Below, one piece after another: positions 17,656 through 26,100 of a DNA stretch of 34,045 nucleotides. The notes beneath the pieces are model-generated. The model did not search any database. It saw only the letters and a list, made by a program, of their open reading frames with translations, and was not told where the DNA came from. This stretch comes from Flavobacteriales bacterium (GTDB lineage: Bacteria; Bacteroidota; Bacteroidia; Flavobacteriales_F; PHOS-HE28): the NCBI GenBank assembly GCA_016787995.1, contig JAEUTB010000035.1, forward strand, positions 1 to 34,045. Direction: 5' to 3'. The translations under genes were made by a program, and so were the position numbers. Each line of letters opens with the position of its first letter. Within the stretch, counting starts at the first letter, position 1.

Positions 17656-19938
17656 ATGCGCTCCAGAACACCCCTGCTCCGCCCTTGCTTCTCGTTGCTT
17701 GTTCTGCTCGCGGGACTCCATTCCACGGCACAACTCGACCTCCGGTTCGACGGAACGGTGGCCGTACAGCGCGGATCCCAGCAATTGGACCTGGCTTGGT
17801 CCGGGGGCCTCAATTTCGCCCAATTCAGCGAGATCGACCTGGACGTGGATGGCTTGAAGGACTTGGTGTACTTCGACCGGTCGGGCGATAAGCTCGTGAC
17901 CCTTCGGAACACGGGTGGGGCAGGCACTGGCCGCTACGAGCTCACCCGCGCTTTCGACGCGGTATGGCCCTTTTCGCAGCTGCATGATTGGGCCTTGTTC
18001 CGTGACTATGACTGTGATGGCAAGGAAGACATCTTCACGTATTCGCTCGCAGGATTCTCCGTGTTCCGGAACACATCGACGAGCAGTGAGCTTTCGTTCG
18101 AGCAGCTTGTCTACCGTTCGGAATGTGACTACGTTTTCACGGATGGCACCTCCCAGCGGTCCAACCTCTATGTGTCCTCGGACGACCTTCCAGGCCTGAC
18201 CGATGTGGACGGGGATGGCGATCTGGATGTACTGACCTTCAGCCAGCTAGGCTCTTTTGTTGAATATTACAAGAACCTGAGCGTGGAGACCTATGGCACC
18301 TGCGATAGCCTCACCTTCGTGCGGCGCAACGCGTGTTGGGGACGCTTCGCGGAGAGTTCCTCTACCAACGCGGTCACGCTCGATGTGGACTGCCAGTTCA
18401 ATGTACCGGCACCTGAGATCGGCGGTGAGCCCGGTTCCGACCTACATCAAGACTTGGCGGATCGTGCCAAGGCGCATGCGGGCAGCACCATCACCCCGCT
18501 GGACCTCAATGGCGACGGGGTAAAGGACCTGCTGTTGGGCGACATCGCCTACACGAACCTGGTGGCGTTGACCAATGGAGGCACGGTGGACAACTCCCTC
18601 ATGGTCTCCGTGGACGACCAATTCCCGAGCTCCGATGTGGCCGTGGACATCCCGGTATTCCCGGCGGCCTTTCACCTGGATGTGGATGGGGATTCGGACC
18701 GGGACCTGCTGGTTTGCCCTGCGGCCAGGGGCTTGGCACAGAACTACAAGGGGGTGTGGTACTACCAGAACAATGGCTCGGATGCCGCTCCGGACTTCGA
18801 ATTCCAGCAAGATGACCTGTTCCAAGGCCGCATGCTCGATGTTGGAGAAGGCGCCAATCCCGTGTTCTTCGACCACAACGGGGATGGACTGATGGATCTG
18901 ATCATCTCCAACGAAGGGTACTACGACCCTACCGGCACCTATGTGGGCAAATTGGCGCTGTTACAGAACGTCGGATCGGCCGAAGAGCCAGCGTTCAACC
19001 TGGTCACCGACGACTACATGAACCTGAGCACCAGTGGCATCGGGGTCTCGATGTATCCGGCGTTCGCCGACATCGATGGCGATGGTGACAAGGACATGTA
19101 CATCGGCGACCTGCAAGGCCGGATGCACTTCTACCGGAACGTGGCAACGGGCCCTATCGCCCAGTTCACCTTGGCGACCCCGAACGTGACCTATCAGAAC
19201 GGAACGGAGATCGATCTGGGCAGACAGATCACCCCCCAGTTCGTGGACCTTGACCGTGATGGCCGCATGGATCTGGTCGTAGGTGAACAGAACGGGAATT
19301 TGAACTTCGTGCGGAACGTCGGGACCACCACGGCACCAAGTTGGACCTTGGTCACGGACTCGCTTGGCAAAGTGCGCACGGTCACCGCTTACACGCTGGG
19401 GCATTCCGTCCCCTTCATTTTCACCAATGAGGACGGTGATTACGAACTTCTGGCAGGCTCCGAGAACGGCTCGTTGTGGCACTACACGGGCATCGACGAG
19501 AATTTGTCCGGTACGTGGACGCTGGCGGACACGAACTTCATGGACCTGGATGAGGGTTACCGTTCCACGCTATGCATGCACGACTTGACCAGCGACGGCG
19601 AACTGGACCTGGTGATCGGCAACTACCGCGGAGGCGTTTCGTTCTGGCGGAGCGAAATGATCGCGGGAGTCGATGGCTCCACAGGCACCTTCGAGGTGCT
19701 AACCCTCCGTCCGAACCCGACCACCGGTGCATTCGAGGTAGTGCTCCCTCTAACAATGGCGCAACGGAACAATGCCTTGGTGGTTCGCAATGCCTTGGGC
19801 CAGGAGGTCCATCGGGCGCGGATCATCGGCTCCATGATGTCCTTCGACCTGGGCGACCAGCCCAACGGCGTGTATACGGTACAACTCGAAGGTGAAGCCA
19901 CGCGCGTGGCACCGGCGCGGATCGTGGTGCACCATTAA
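17656..19938 (+). CDS. Secreted FG-GAP/VCBS-repeat protein with T9SS type A sorting domain
   Basis: The 760-residue protein has a signal peptide (MRSRTPLLRPCFSLLVLLAGLHSTAQ). It contains many FG-GAP/VCBS-type repeats with calcium-loop motifs: DVDGDGDLDVL, DLNGDGVKDLLLGD, DVDGDSDRDLL, DHNGDGLMDLI, DIDGDGDKDMYIGD, DLDRDGRMDLVVGE. Such repeats form beta-propeller blades in adhesins and surface proteins. The last 80 residues are a type A T9SS tail: LTLRPNPTTGAFEVVLPL, then ALGQEVHRARI, then GVYTVQL and a short end. It is thus predicted to cross the outer membrane by T9SS. The ATG at 17656 is chosen because it starts the signal peptide; upstream codons in frame look non-coding. A CACATTTG box, one base off TAnnTTTG, ends 6 bases before the ATG. 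It is divergent from secDF and convergent with mdh. Ligand unknown. Confidence 0.88.
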   Translation: MRSRTPLLRPCFSLLVLLAGLHSTAQLDLRFDGTVAVQRGSQQLDLAWSGGLNFAQFSEIDLDVDGLKDLVYFDRSGDKLVTLRNTGGAGTGRYELTRAFDAVWPFSQLHDWALFRDYDCDGKEDIFTYSLAGFSVFRNTSTSSELSFEQLVYRSECDYVFTDGTSQRSNLYVSSDDLPGLTDVDGDGDLDVLTFSQLGSFVEYYKNLSVETYGTCDSLTFVRRNACWGRFAESSSTNAVTLDVDCQFNVPAPEIGGEPGSDLHQDLADRAKAHAGSTITPLDLNGDGVKDLLLGDIAYTNLVALTNGGTVDNSLMVSVDDQFPSSDVAVDIPVFPAAFHLDVDGDSDRDLLVCPAARGLAQNYKGVWYYQNNGSDAAPDFEFQQDDLFQGRMLDVGEGANPVFFDHNGDGLMDLIISNEGYYDPTGTYVGKLALLQNVGSAEEPAFNLVTDDYMNLSTSGIGVSMYPAFADIDGDGDKDMYIGDLQGRMHFYRNVATGPIAQFTLATPNVTYQNGTEIDLGRQITPQFVDLDRDGRMDLVVGEQNGNLNFVRNVGTTTAPSWTLVTDSLGKVRTVTAYTLGHSVPFIFTNEDGDYELLAGSENGSLWHYTGIDENLSGTWTLADTNFMDLDEGYRSTLCMHDLTSDGELDLVIGNYRGGVSFWRSEMIAGVDGSTGTFEVLTLRPNPTTGAFEVVLPLTMAQRNNALVVRNALGQEVHRARIIGSMMSFDLGDQPNGVYTVQLEGEATRVAPARIVVHH

Positions 19939-19953
19939 GTGCCGCAACGAAAT

Positions 19954-19982
19954 GAGAACGGCGCCCAATGGGCGCCGTTCTC
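19954..19982. terminator. Hairpin between convergent genes
   Basis: GAGAACGGCGCCC (19954-19966) and GGGCGCCGTTCTC (19970-19982) form a 13-bp perfect stem with a 3-base loop. It lies between the stops of the FG-GAP gene and mdh. Flanks are only weakly T-rich on either strand, so it may act in both directions or only protect transcript ends. Confidence 0.6.
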
Positions 19983-20001
19983 GTATTCAACCGGATCGCT
20001 A

Positions 20002-20940
20002 TCAGGCGGTCACCTGCATCTTGTCCAGCACGTCCATCACTTCACGCACCGCTTTCGCGCTGGCATCGCAAAGTGCTTGTTCATCCTTGTTCAGTTGAAG
20101 CTCGATGATGCGCTCCACCCCGTTGCGACCGAGCACTACGGGAGCACCCATGTACACATCCTTCAGGCCGTACTCACCCTGCAGCCACACACAGCATGGG
20201 AAGATCCGCTTCTGGTCACGCACGATGGCCTCCACCATCTGAGCAGCCGCAGTACCCGGGGCATACCATGCGCTGGTGCCGAGCAGGTTCACGATCTCTC
20301 CACCGCCCTTCTTGGTGCGCTCCACGATGGCGTCCAGTTTGTCCTTCGCGATCAACTCGGTAACAGGGATACCACCCACCGTGGTATAGCGCGGCAGCGG
20401 CACCATCGTATCACCATGGCCGCCCATGAGCACCGCTTGGATATCCTTGGGGCTCACATTGAGTTCGGTGGCTAGGAACGCGCGGTAGCGTGCCGTATCC
20501 AGGATACCGGCCATTCCGAACACGCGGTTGGCGGGGAACTTGCTGTTGATGAACGCGCAGTAGGTCATCACATCGAGCGGGTTGCTCACCACGATGATGA
20601 TCGTGTTCGGCGAATGCTTGATGATGTTCTCCGTCACGCTCTTCACGATCGCCGCATTGGTGGCGATGAGGTCATCGCGGCTCATCCCCGGTTTGCGGGG
20701 CAGGCCACTGGTGATCACCACCACATCGCTATTGGCGGTCTTGGCGTAATCGTTGGTGCTTCCGGTGATGCGCGAATCGAAAAGGCTGATCGGGGCGGTC
20801 TGCCAGATGTCCAAGGCCTTGCCTTCGGCGAAACCTTCCTTGATATCCAGCAGCACCACTTCATTGGCCAGCTCCCAACGAGCAATGGCATCGGCACAAG
20901 TGGCGCCCACGTTACCGGCGCCCACAACGGTGACTTTCAT
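20002..20940 (-). CDS. mdh: Malate dehydrogenase (LDH-like type)
   Basis: The 312-residue enzyme interconverts malate and oxaloacetate with NAD (TCA cycle, cytosol). The Rossmann motif VVGAGNVGAT is at residues 5-14. NAD selectivity is supported by Asp32 in LLDIKEG. Substrate-binding arginines appear in GLPRKPGMSRDD (Arg82, Arg88) and LDTARYR (Arg151, with catalytic-pair Asp148). The catalytic His is His175 in MGGHGDTMVP. Arg82 in LPRKPG, where lactate dehydrogenases have Gln, indicates malate rather than lactate specificity. The ATG at 20940 gives the canonical start MKVTVVGAGN; the longer open frame is rejected. It is convergent with the FG-GAP gene and divergent from the sigma factor gene. 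Confidence 0.96.
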   Translation of the reverse strand: MKVTVVGAGNVGATCADAIARWELANEVVLLDIKEGFAEGKALDIWQTAPISLFDSRITGSTNDYAKTANSDVVVITSGLPRKPGMSRDDLIATNAAIVKSVTENIIKHSPNTIIIVVSNPLDVMTYCAFINSKFPANRVFGMAGILDTARYRAFLATELNVSPKDIQAVLMGGHGDTMVPLPRYTTVGGIPVTELIAKDKLDAIVERTKKGGGEIVNLLGTSAWYAPGTAAAQMVEAIVRDQKRIFPCCVWLQGEYGLKDVYMGAPVVLGRNGVERIIELQLNKDEQALCDASAKAVREVMDVLDKMQVTA

Positions 20941-20990
20941 CTTCAGGGGTAGTTTGTTCGTAATGGATCCGTGAGTCCACGGAGCGGGGG

Positions 20991-20998
20991 CGAAAGTA
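20991..20998 (-). promoter_or_regulatory. Candidate -7 box (TACTTTCG) of mdh
   Basis: TACTTTCG on the minus strand fits TAnnTTYG, 50 bases upstream of the mdh ATG, in the region between mdh and the divergent sigma factor gene. No TTG is seen at the ideal -33 position. Confidence 0.33.
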
Positions 20999-21100
20999 GC
21001 ACGCCGGGCCATGGTAACACGGTGATCGTTGACAGGGTTCCAAGGTCGGAGGCAACCCCGAGGCATCCTTTCCGGACCTCCCACGTCTATCTCGATAGAA

Positions 21101-21772
21101 ATGGCTACCTTACCGGCACCGATGCTAAGCCAACCGACAGTCCCCCCTGCCGCGGAACGCGCTTCGATGCGGTTGGTGCAAGAACCTGCCGTGCAGTCAC
21201 AGGAAGCCGCCTACTCGGCCCTGATCGATGGCTGTCTGAGCGAAGATCGTCGCGCGCAGCAACGGGTGTATGAGCTTTTCTACGGGAAGATGATGGCCGT
21301 ATGCCTGCGTTACACCAAGAACGCGGATCAGGCCAAGGACATCTTGCAGGACGGCTTCATCAAGGTGTTCAAAAGTGTGGACAAGTTCAACCGGGCGGGT
21401 TCATTCGAAGGATGGATCCGTCGGATCATGGTGAACACGGCCATTGACCACTTCAGACGGACGAAGAACTCCTACCTGCTCTTGGGTGAGGAGCGCAGCA
21501 TCGAGGATTTCGGGGATATGGACGAGGAGGATACGCTGGCCGATGAGACCGGTGAGGACATCCTGGACCTGAAGCCGGCGGACATCATCAATGCCATGCA
21601 GAAGTTGACCCCTGCCTACCGCACGGTGTTCAACCTGTACGTCTTCGAGGAGCTGACGCATAAGGAGATCGCGGACATGCTGGGCATCAACATCGGCACC
21701 TCGAAGAGCAACTTGGCCAAGGCCAAGCACAACTTGAAGAAATTCCTAACGCAGGAGCACAAGCTCCACTAA
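21101..21772 (+). CDS. RNA polymerase ECF-type sigma factor
   Basis: The 223-residue protein carries the two domains of group 4 sigma factors. Region 2 spans about residues 50-115 and includes ELFYGKMMAVCLRYTKNADQAKDILQDGF, FNRAGSFEGWIRRIMVNTAIDHFRR. Region 4 is near the end: LTPAYRTVFNLYVFEELTHKEIADMLGINIGTSKSNLAKAKHNLKKFL. An acidic linker (GDMDEEDTLADETGED) joins them. The ATG at 21101 is preferred because the 24 codons before it do not look coding; ATGs at 21122 and 21167 are also possible. The next gene starts 12 bases after its stop and encodes an anti-sigma-like membrane protein, so the two likely form a signalling pair. No promoter of its own was identified with confidence. Confidence 0.92.
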   Translation: MATLPAPMLSQPTVPPAAERASMRLVQEPAVQSQEAAYSALIDGCLSEDRRAQQRVYELFYGKMMAVCLRYTKNADQAKDILQDGFIKVFKSVDKFNRAGSFEGWIRRIMVNTAIDHFRRTKNSYLLLGEERSIEDFGDMDEEDTLADETGEDILDLKPADIINAMQKLTPAYRTVFNLYVFEELTHKEIADMLGINIGTSKSNLAKAKHNLKKFLTQEHKLH

Positions 21773-21784
21773 CGGACGCGGAAC

Positions 21785-23029
21785 ATGAGCGGTTTGAACG
21801 GATTCGAGCAGGCAGTGAAGGAAGCGTTGGAGCCTTACGAGGTGCCGTACAACTCGGCCGATTGGAGCCAGTTGGAGCGGGCCTTGGAGAACCGGGGCGA
21901 TATGGCACGTGTCTCCCGCTCAGGACTCTATGCCTTGCTTCTTGGCGGTGGTCTGGCAGCTGCAAGTAGCTTGTTCGTGCTCACCACGCCGCCTGCTGAC
22001 GTAGCCCCTGCAGCGCTCGCGAAAGCCACCACGGCTCCGGTGATCACGGTGGAGGAAGAGGCGTCTTACTCATCGCCCAAGAGCGTGGGAACACCGGGCG
22101 TTGCAAGCATCCCTGCCGAGCCTACGGAGACAGCTATCCCCTCAAAGAAGTCGGAAGTTTCGACCAAACCGGCTACTGAAGTCGCCATTGTGGTGCCCAC
22201 CACACTGAATGGAGGCACCGGGGCCACACCAACCCATCCCATGAGCAACGAGCCTGTGGTACGACCGAGCGTGAGCGAAGGCTGCCCAGGATCGGCGATC
22301 GATTTCGAAGCGGAGAACCTCAGCAGCGAAGGCATGTACCTGTGGAACTTCGGTGATGGTAGTTTCTCGAACAAGCCCAAACCCAGCCACGTCTTCTCGA
22401 AATCAGGCAGTTTCGAGGTCATGCTCTCCCACTCCACCTCGGGTGGCGGCAGTATCCGGAACAAAGCGGTGGCGGATCGGATCATCATCCACGAGGCTCC
22501 CGAGGCCTCGTTCAACGTGTTGAAGCAGGAGTACGACAATACCGTGCCCTCGGTCCACTTCGAGAACCGCAGCCTCGGTGGGCATACTTATGCTTGGGAT
22601 TTCGGCGATGGCAGCACCAGTGCGGTGGCCCACCCCGACCATGTGTATAAGAAGGCCGGCGTATACACGGTGAGCTTGACCGTAGTGAACGGGAAAGGCT
22701 GCGAGGATCGCGTGGAGAAGACGGTCCGTATCGATGAGGACTACGACCTCATGGCCCCAAAGGCCTTCTCACCTAACGGCGATGGGATCGATGACCTCTT
22801 CATCCCAGAAGCGCTCAAGACCCTGGGGGTCAAGTTCCAACTGACTGTATTAGAGGCGAAAACAGGGGTGGTCGTGTATGAGACCAATGACCCCACCCGC
22901 CCCTGGAATGGGCGCGTGAACAACAAGGGTGAAGCAAGCCCCCAAGGTGATTATGTTTGGATGGTGGAGCTGAAGGATGGGGATAAGCTGGGTGGGCCCT
23001 ATAACGGTAGCATCCGGTTGGTGCGGTAA
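21785..23029 (+). CDS. Anti-sigma-like membrane protein with two PKD domains and a type B T9SS C-terminal domain
   Basis: The 414-residue protein begins with a short soluble segment (GFEQAVKEALEPYEVPYNSADW, residues 6-27), resembling the heads of small Bacteroidota proteins coded next to ECF sigma factors. One membrane helix follows at about 47-66 (GLYALLLGGGLAAASSLFVL). A Thr/Pro/Glu-rich linker leads to two PKD domains (about 160-236 and 240-316) with YLWNFGDGSFSNKP and YAWDFGDGSTSAVA. The last 93 residues form a gliding-motility type C-terminal domain: APKAFSPNGDGIDDLF, then PWNGRVNNKGE, then GDYVWMVEL. There is no N-terminal cleavable signal peptide, so it is probably anchored in the inner membrane with N-in topology. 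The anti-sigma role is inferred from adjacency (12 bases) and topology, not from a known domain. A strong terminator follows. Confidence 0.8.
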   Translation: MSGLNGFEQAVKEALEPYEVPYNSADWSQLERALENRGDMARVSRSGLYALLLGGGLAAASSLFVLTTPPADVAPAALAKATTAPVITVEEEASYSSPKSVGTPGVASIPAEPTETAIPSKKSEVSTKPATEVAIVVPTTLNGGTGATPTHPMSNEPVVRPSVSEGCPGSAIDFEAENLSSEGMYLWNFGDGSFSNKPKPSHVFSKSGSFEVMLSHSTSGGGSIRNKAVADRIIIHEAPEASFNVLKQEYDNTVPSVHFENRSLGGHTYAWDFGDGSTSAVAHPDHVYKKAGVYTVSLTVVNGKGCEDRVEKTVRIDEDYDLMAPKAFSPNGDGIDDLFIPEALKTLGVKFQLTVLEAKTGVVVYETNDPTRPWNGRVNNKGEASPQGDYVWMVELKDGDKLGGPYNGSIRLVR

Positions 23030-23054
23030 TTTTTGCTGAGCCATTACAGCTATC

Positions 23055-23087
23055 AGATCCCCTGAGCATATCAGGGGATCTATTTTT
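23055..23087 (+). terminator. Rho-independent terminator after the sigma/anti-sigma-like pair
   Basis: AGATCCCCTGA (23055-23065) and TCAGGGGATCT (23071-23081) form an 11-bp perfect stem with a 5-base loop, followed by ATTTTT. It ends the sigma factor operon 26 bases past the stop codon of the PKD protein. Confidence 0.82.
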
Positions 23088-23088
23088 G
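23081..23088 (+). promoter_or_regulatory. Candidate -7 box (TATTTTTG) overlapping the terminator tail
   Basis: TATTTTTG matches TAnnTTTG exactly and lies 91 bases before the ATG of the first giant surface protein. It is made from the T-tail of the terminator. No TTG occurs at 17-21 bases upstream, where the hairpin sits. Confidence 0.3.
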
Positions 23089-23179
23089 TGGACATAGGCA
23101 ACGACCAATCGCCAAGAACGGTCATGGAGTTAACTTGAATAGGAGCGAACATCAACTTGCAAAGACAAAACGGACTAGC

Positions 23180-26100
23180 ATGGAGAACAAGGTTTACCTA
23201 CGCTCGTTCCAAATAGCCTTGGCTCTTTTCCTAGCGCAAGCTTCGCACGCCCAGCAATTCACCATCGCTGATGGCACTATCACAACGTGTACCGGTGTAC
23301 TTGGAGATTCAGGAGGGCCTGCGAGCTCCTACGGCGACAACGAGAACTATACCGTGGTCATTTGTCCAGATAATCCGGGAGATGTCATAACGCTTTTATG
23401 GACTGCCTGGAGTGTCAGCACGGCAGGCCCGCAGGCGAGTTGGGATCGTATCAGGATCTGGGATGGCAATTCAACTGCTGGGAACCTCATTGGCGATTAC
23501 ACTGGTAACGATCCTTTGGGAGGTGCACAAGTCCAAGCGAATACGACTAACCCTACCGGATGTCTGACTGTTCAGTTCATTTCGAATGGAACCGGGGTCG
23601 GAGACTTTTCAGCCTCGATTCTTTGTGAGACACCATGTGATCGGCCTACGGCGGTAGCTACGATGAGTGAACAGGTTCCCGCCCTGGTGTGTGTCAATGA
23701 GGTATTGACCTTCGATGGTTCAGGCTCCTATGCCGCTCCAGGCTTCGCGTTAGCCAATTATCAATGGTCCTTTGATGACGGAGAAACGTCCACTGGCCCC
23801 ACTGCATCACACTCGTTCGATGAGCCTGGTGAGTATATCGTCCAGTTGACCGTAACGGATGACAACAATTGTGTGAATAACAACTTCGTCGACCTTCAAG
23901 TGCTTGTAAGTACTACTCCGGAGTTCTCTGGAACCATGGAGAATATCGGGTCTTGTGTCGGCGCTGAAGTTGCTCTTTCAGCCGAGGTCACACCAACCAC
24001 GTGGACCGGTATACCGGAGTCTAATTTTGGAGGTCAACTCTTGCTTCCGGATGATGTAGGGCTGCCATTCACCACAGAGCTGGTGTTCACACAATTCGAA
24101 GCAGGACAAACGCTTCAAGACGTCAATGATCTCCTATCGGTCTGTGTGAGCATGGAACACTCCTTCATGGGAGACCTCATCCTGTCACTCACGTGCCCGA
24201 ATGGTCAGTCCATAACAATGCATCAACAAGGTGGGGGCGGAACTTTCCTTGGCGATGCGAATGATGGAGATGGTGGTGGTGTGATCGTTCCGGGAACTTG
24301 TTGGGATTATTGCTGGAGCCCGACAGCGACATTAGGTACGTGGGAGCAGTCGTCCCAATTCGGTGCCAGTCCGAATGTGATGCCGTCGAGTCAAGGAACA
24401 GCACTCATTCCTGACACCTATTCTTCCCTACAGCCGTTCACACAACTTCTTGGCTGTCCTTTGAATGGTGCATGGACGTTCATGTCTGTCGACAACTGGT
24501 TGGCAGATAATGGTTCGATATGTTCCTGGTCGCTCAACTTCGATCCAGCTATCATTCCGGAGGCTACCCAATTCACTCCAGAACTTGGCACATCCACACT
24601 CGATTCAGCAGGCTGGTCCGGACCAGGCCTTGCTATTGATCCAGCTGACCCACTGAATGCCAGTGCCAGCATAAGTTCCCCTGGTGACTACCAATACTCC
24701 TTTTTCGTTACGGACAATCATGGCTGCGAGTATGACACGACGATCACTATTACGGTGCCCGAACAGCCCGTTCTTGACGCCGGAGAACCGATCGTGCTGT
24801 GTTCCGACCCATTGCCAATGGCTGGTGCCATCGTTGCGAACGGCCCTCCACCGACCTGCACCTGGGAGTTGATGCTCTATGAATCGTTCGGAGATAGTTG
24901 GAACGGAGGGGCGAACCTGGCGGTGACCTATGATGGAGTGACCACGAACTACTCGGTGCCGAACGGCCCAGAGGAACTATCCGTCCCTTTGGTGGTAGAG
25001 ACCGGCGAGACCATTGAACTGTTCTACACTGCTGGAACAGTCTTTAACGGGGAGAATTCGTTCACCTTGTTCGATGATACGGGGGCAGAGATCTTCGCTT
25101 CAGTGAATGGACCTTCCACCGGGCTTGCTTACAGTGGCGTGGTGGTTTGTGGTGGTGGTGAAACCGCATTCGTTTTCGAATGGACACCAACGACAGGTTT
25201 GGACGACCCGAGTGATCCCGAAACGAACGTCTACGTAACAGAACCCACGCTCTTCTACTTGAGCACCTACCCGACCGGGCATCCTGAATGTGCGGTGATG
25301 GATAGTGTATGGGTAAGTCCGGATCCTTCCATCGACGCTGGAGAGCCAGCGACCATGATCATCTGTGCGAGCGACCCCACCTTCCAACTCACGGACTCCT
25401 TGGGTGGCACCCCGGATGATGATGGTGAATGGACGAATTCGGCAGGGGGTGTGGTAAGCAACACGTTCGAGCCCATCACCGGTGCATCCGATGTGTATAC
25501 CTACACGGTTACGAGCGCTGCGGGATGCGTTGCGACGAGCACGTTGGACATCACCGTGATACCTGCTGATGACCCCACGTGCTGTGGGGTGGTTGATGCG
25601 GGCATTGATGCGTTCACGTGCGGGCTTACCATCGAACTCTCCGCGACACGAGGGAACACCGGCGTCGGCAATTGGCAAGGTCCTGCCGGCGCTGTCTTCG
25701 CCGACCCCTTCAACACGGTCACTGCGGTCACGGTGCAACCTGGCATGGGCGGTACCCACACCTTCTATTGGGTGGAGAACGACGGCGCCTTCTGTGACCT
25801 CATCGATAGCGTGCGGATCACCTTCACCGACGCCTATGTATTCACACCCACCGTAACGGATGCCCTCTGCTACGGGTATAGTGATGGTGCCATTACGATG
25901 GATGTGACGGGAGGCAATGCCGCTGCCGGTCTGGACTTCTCATGGTCAACGGGGTTGCAGGGCATCATGGAGAACACGATCACGGACCTGCTGGCAGGCA
26001 CCTACTCACTGCTGGTGACCGATGACAACGGGTGCACGGGAACCACGGAGGTGCTGGTGGGACAACCGATCCGGCTGGAGATCGATTCAATGGCCATGTT

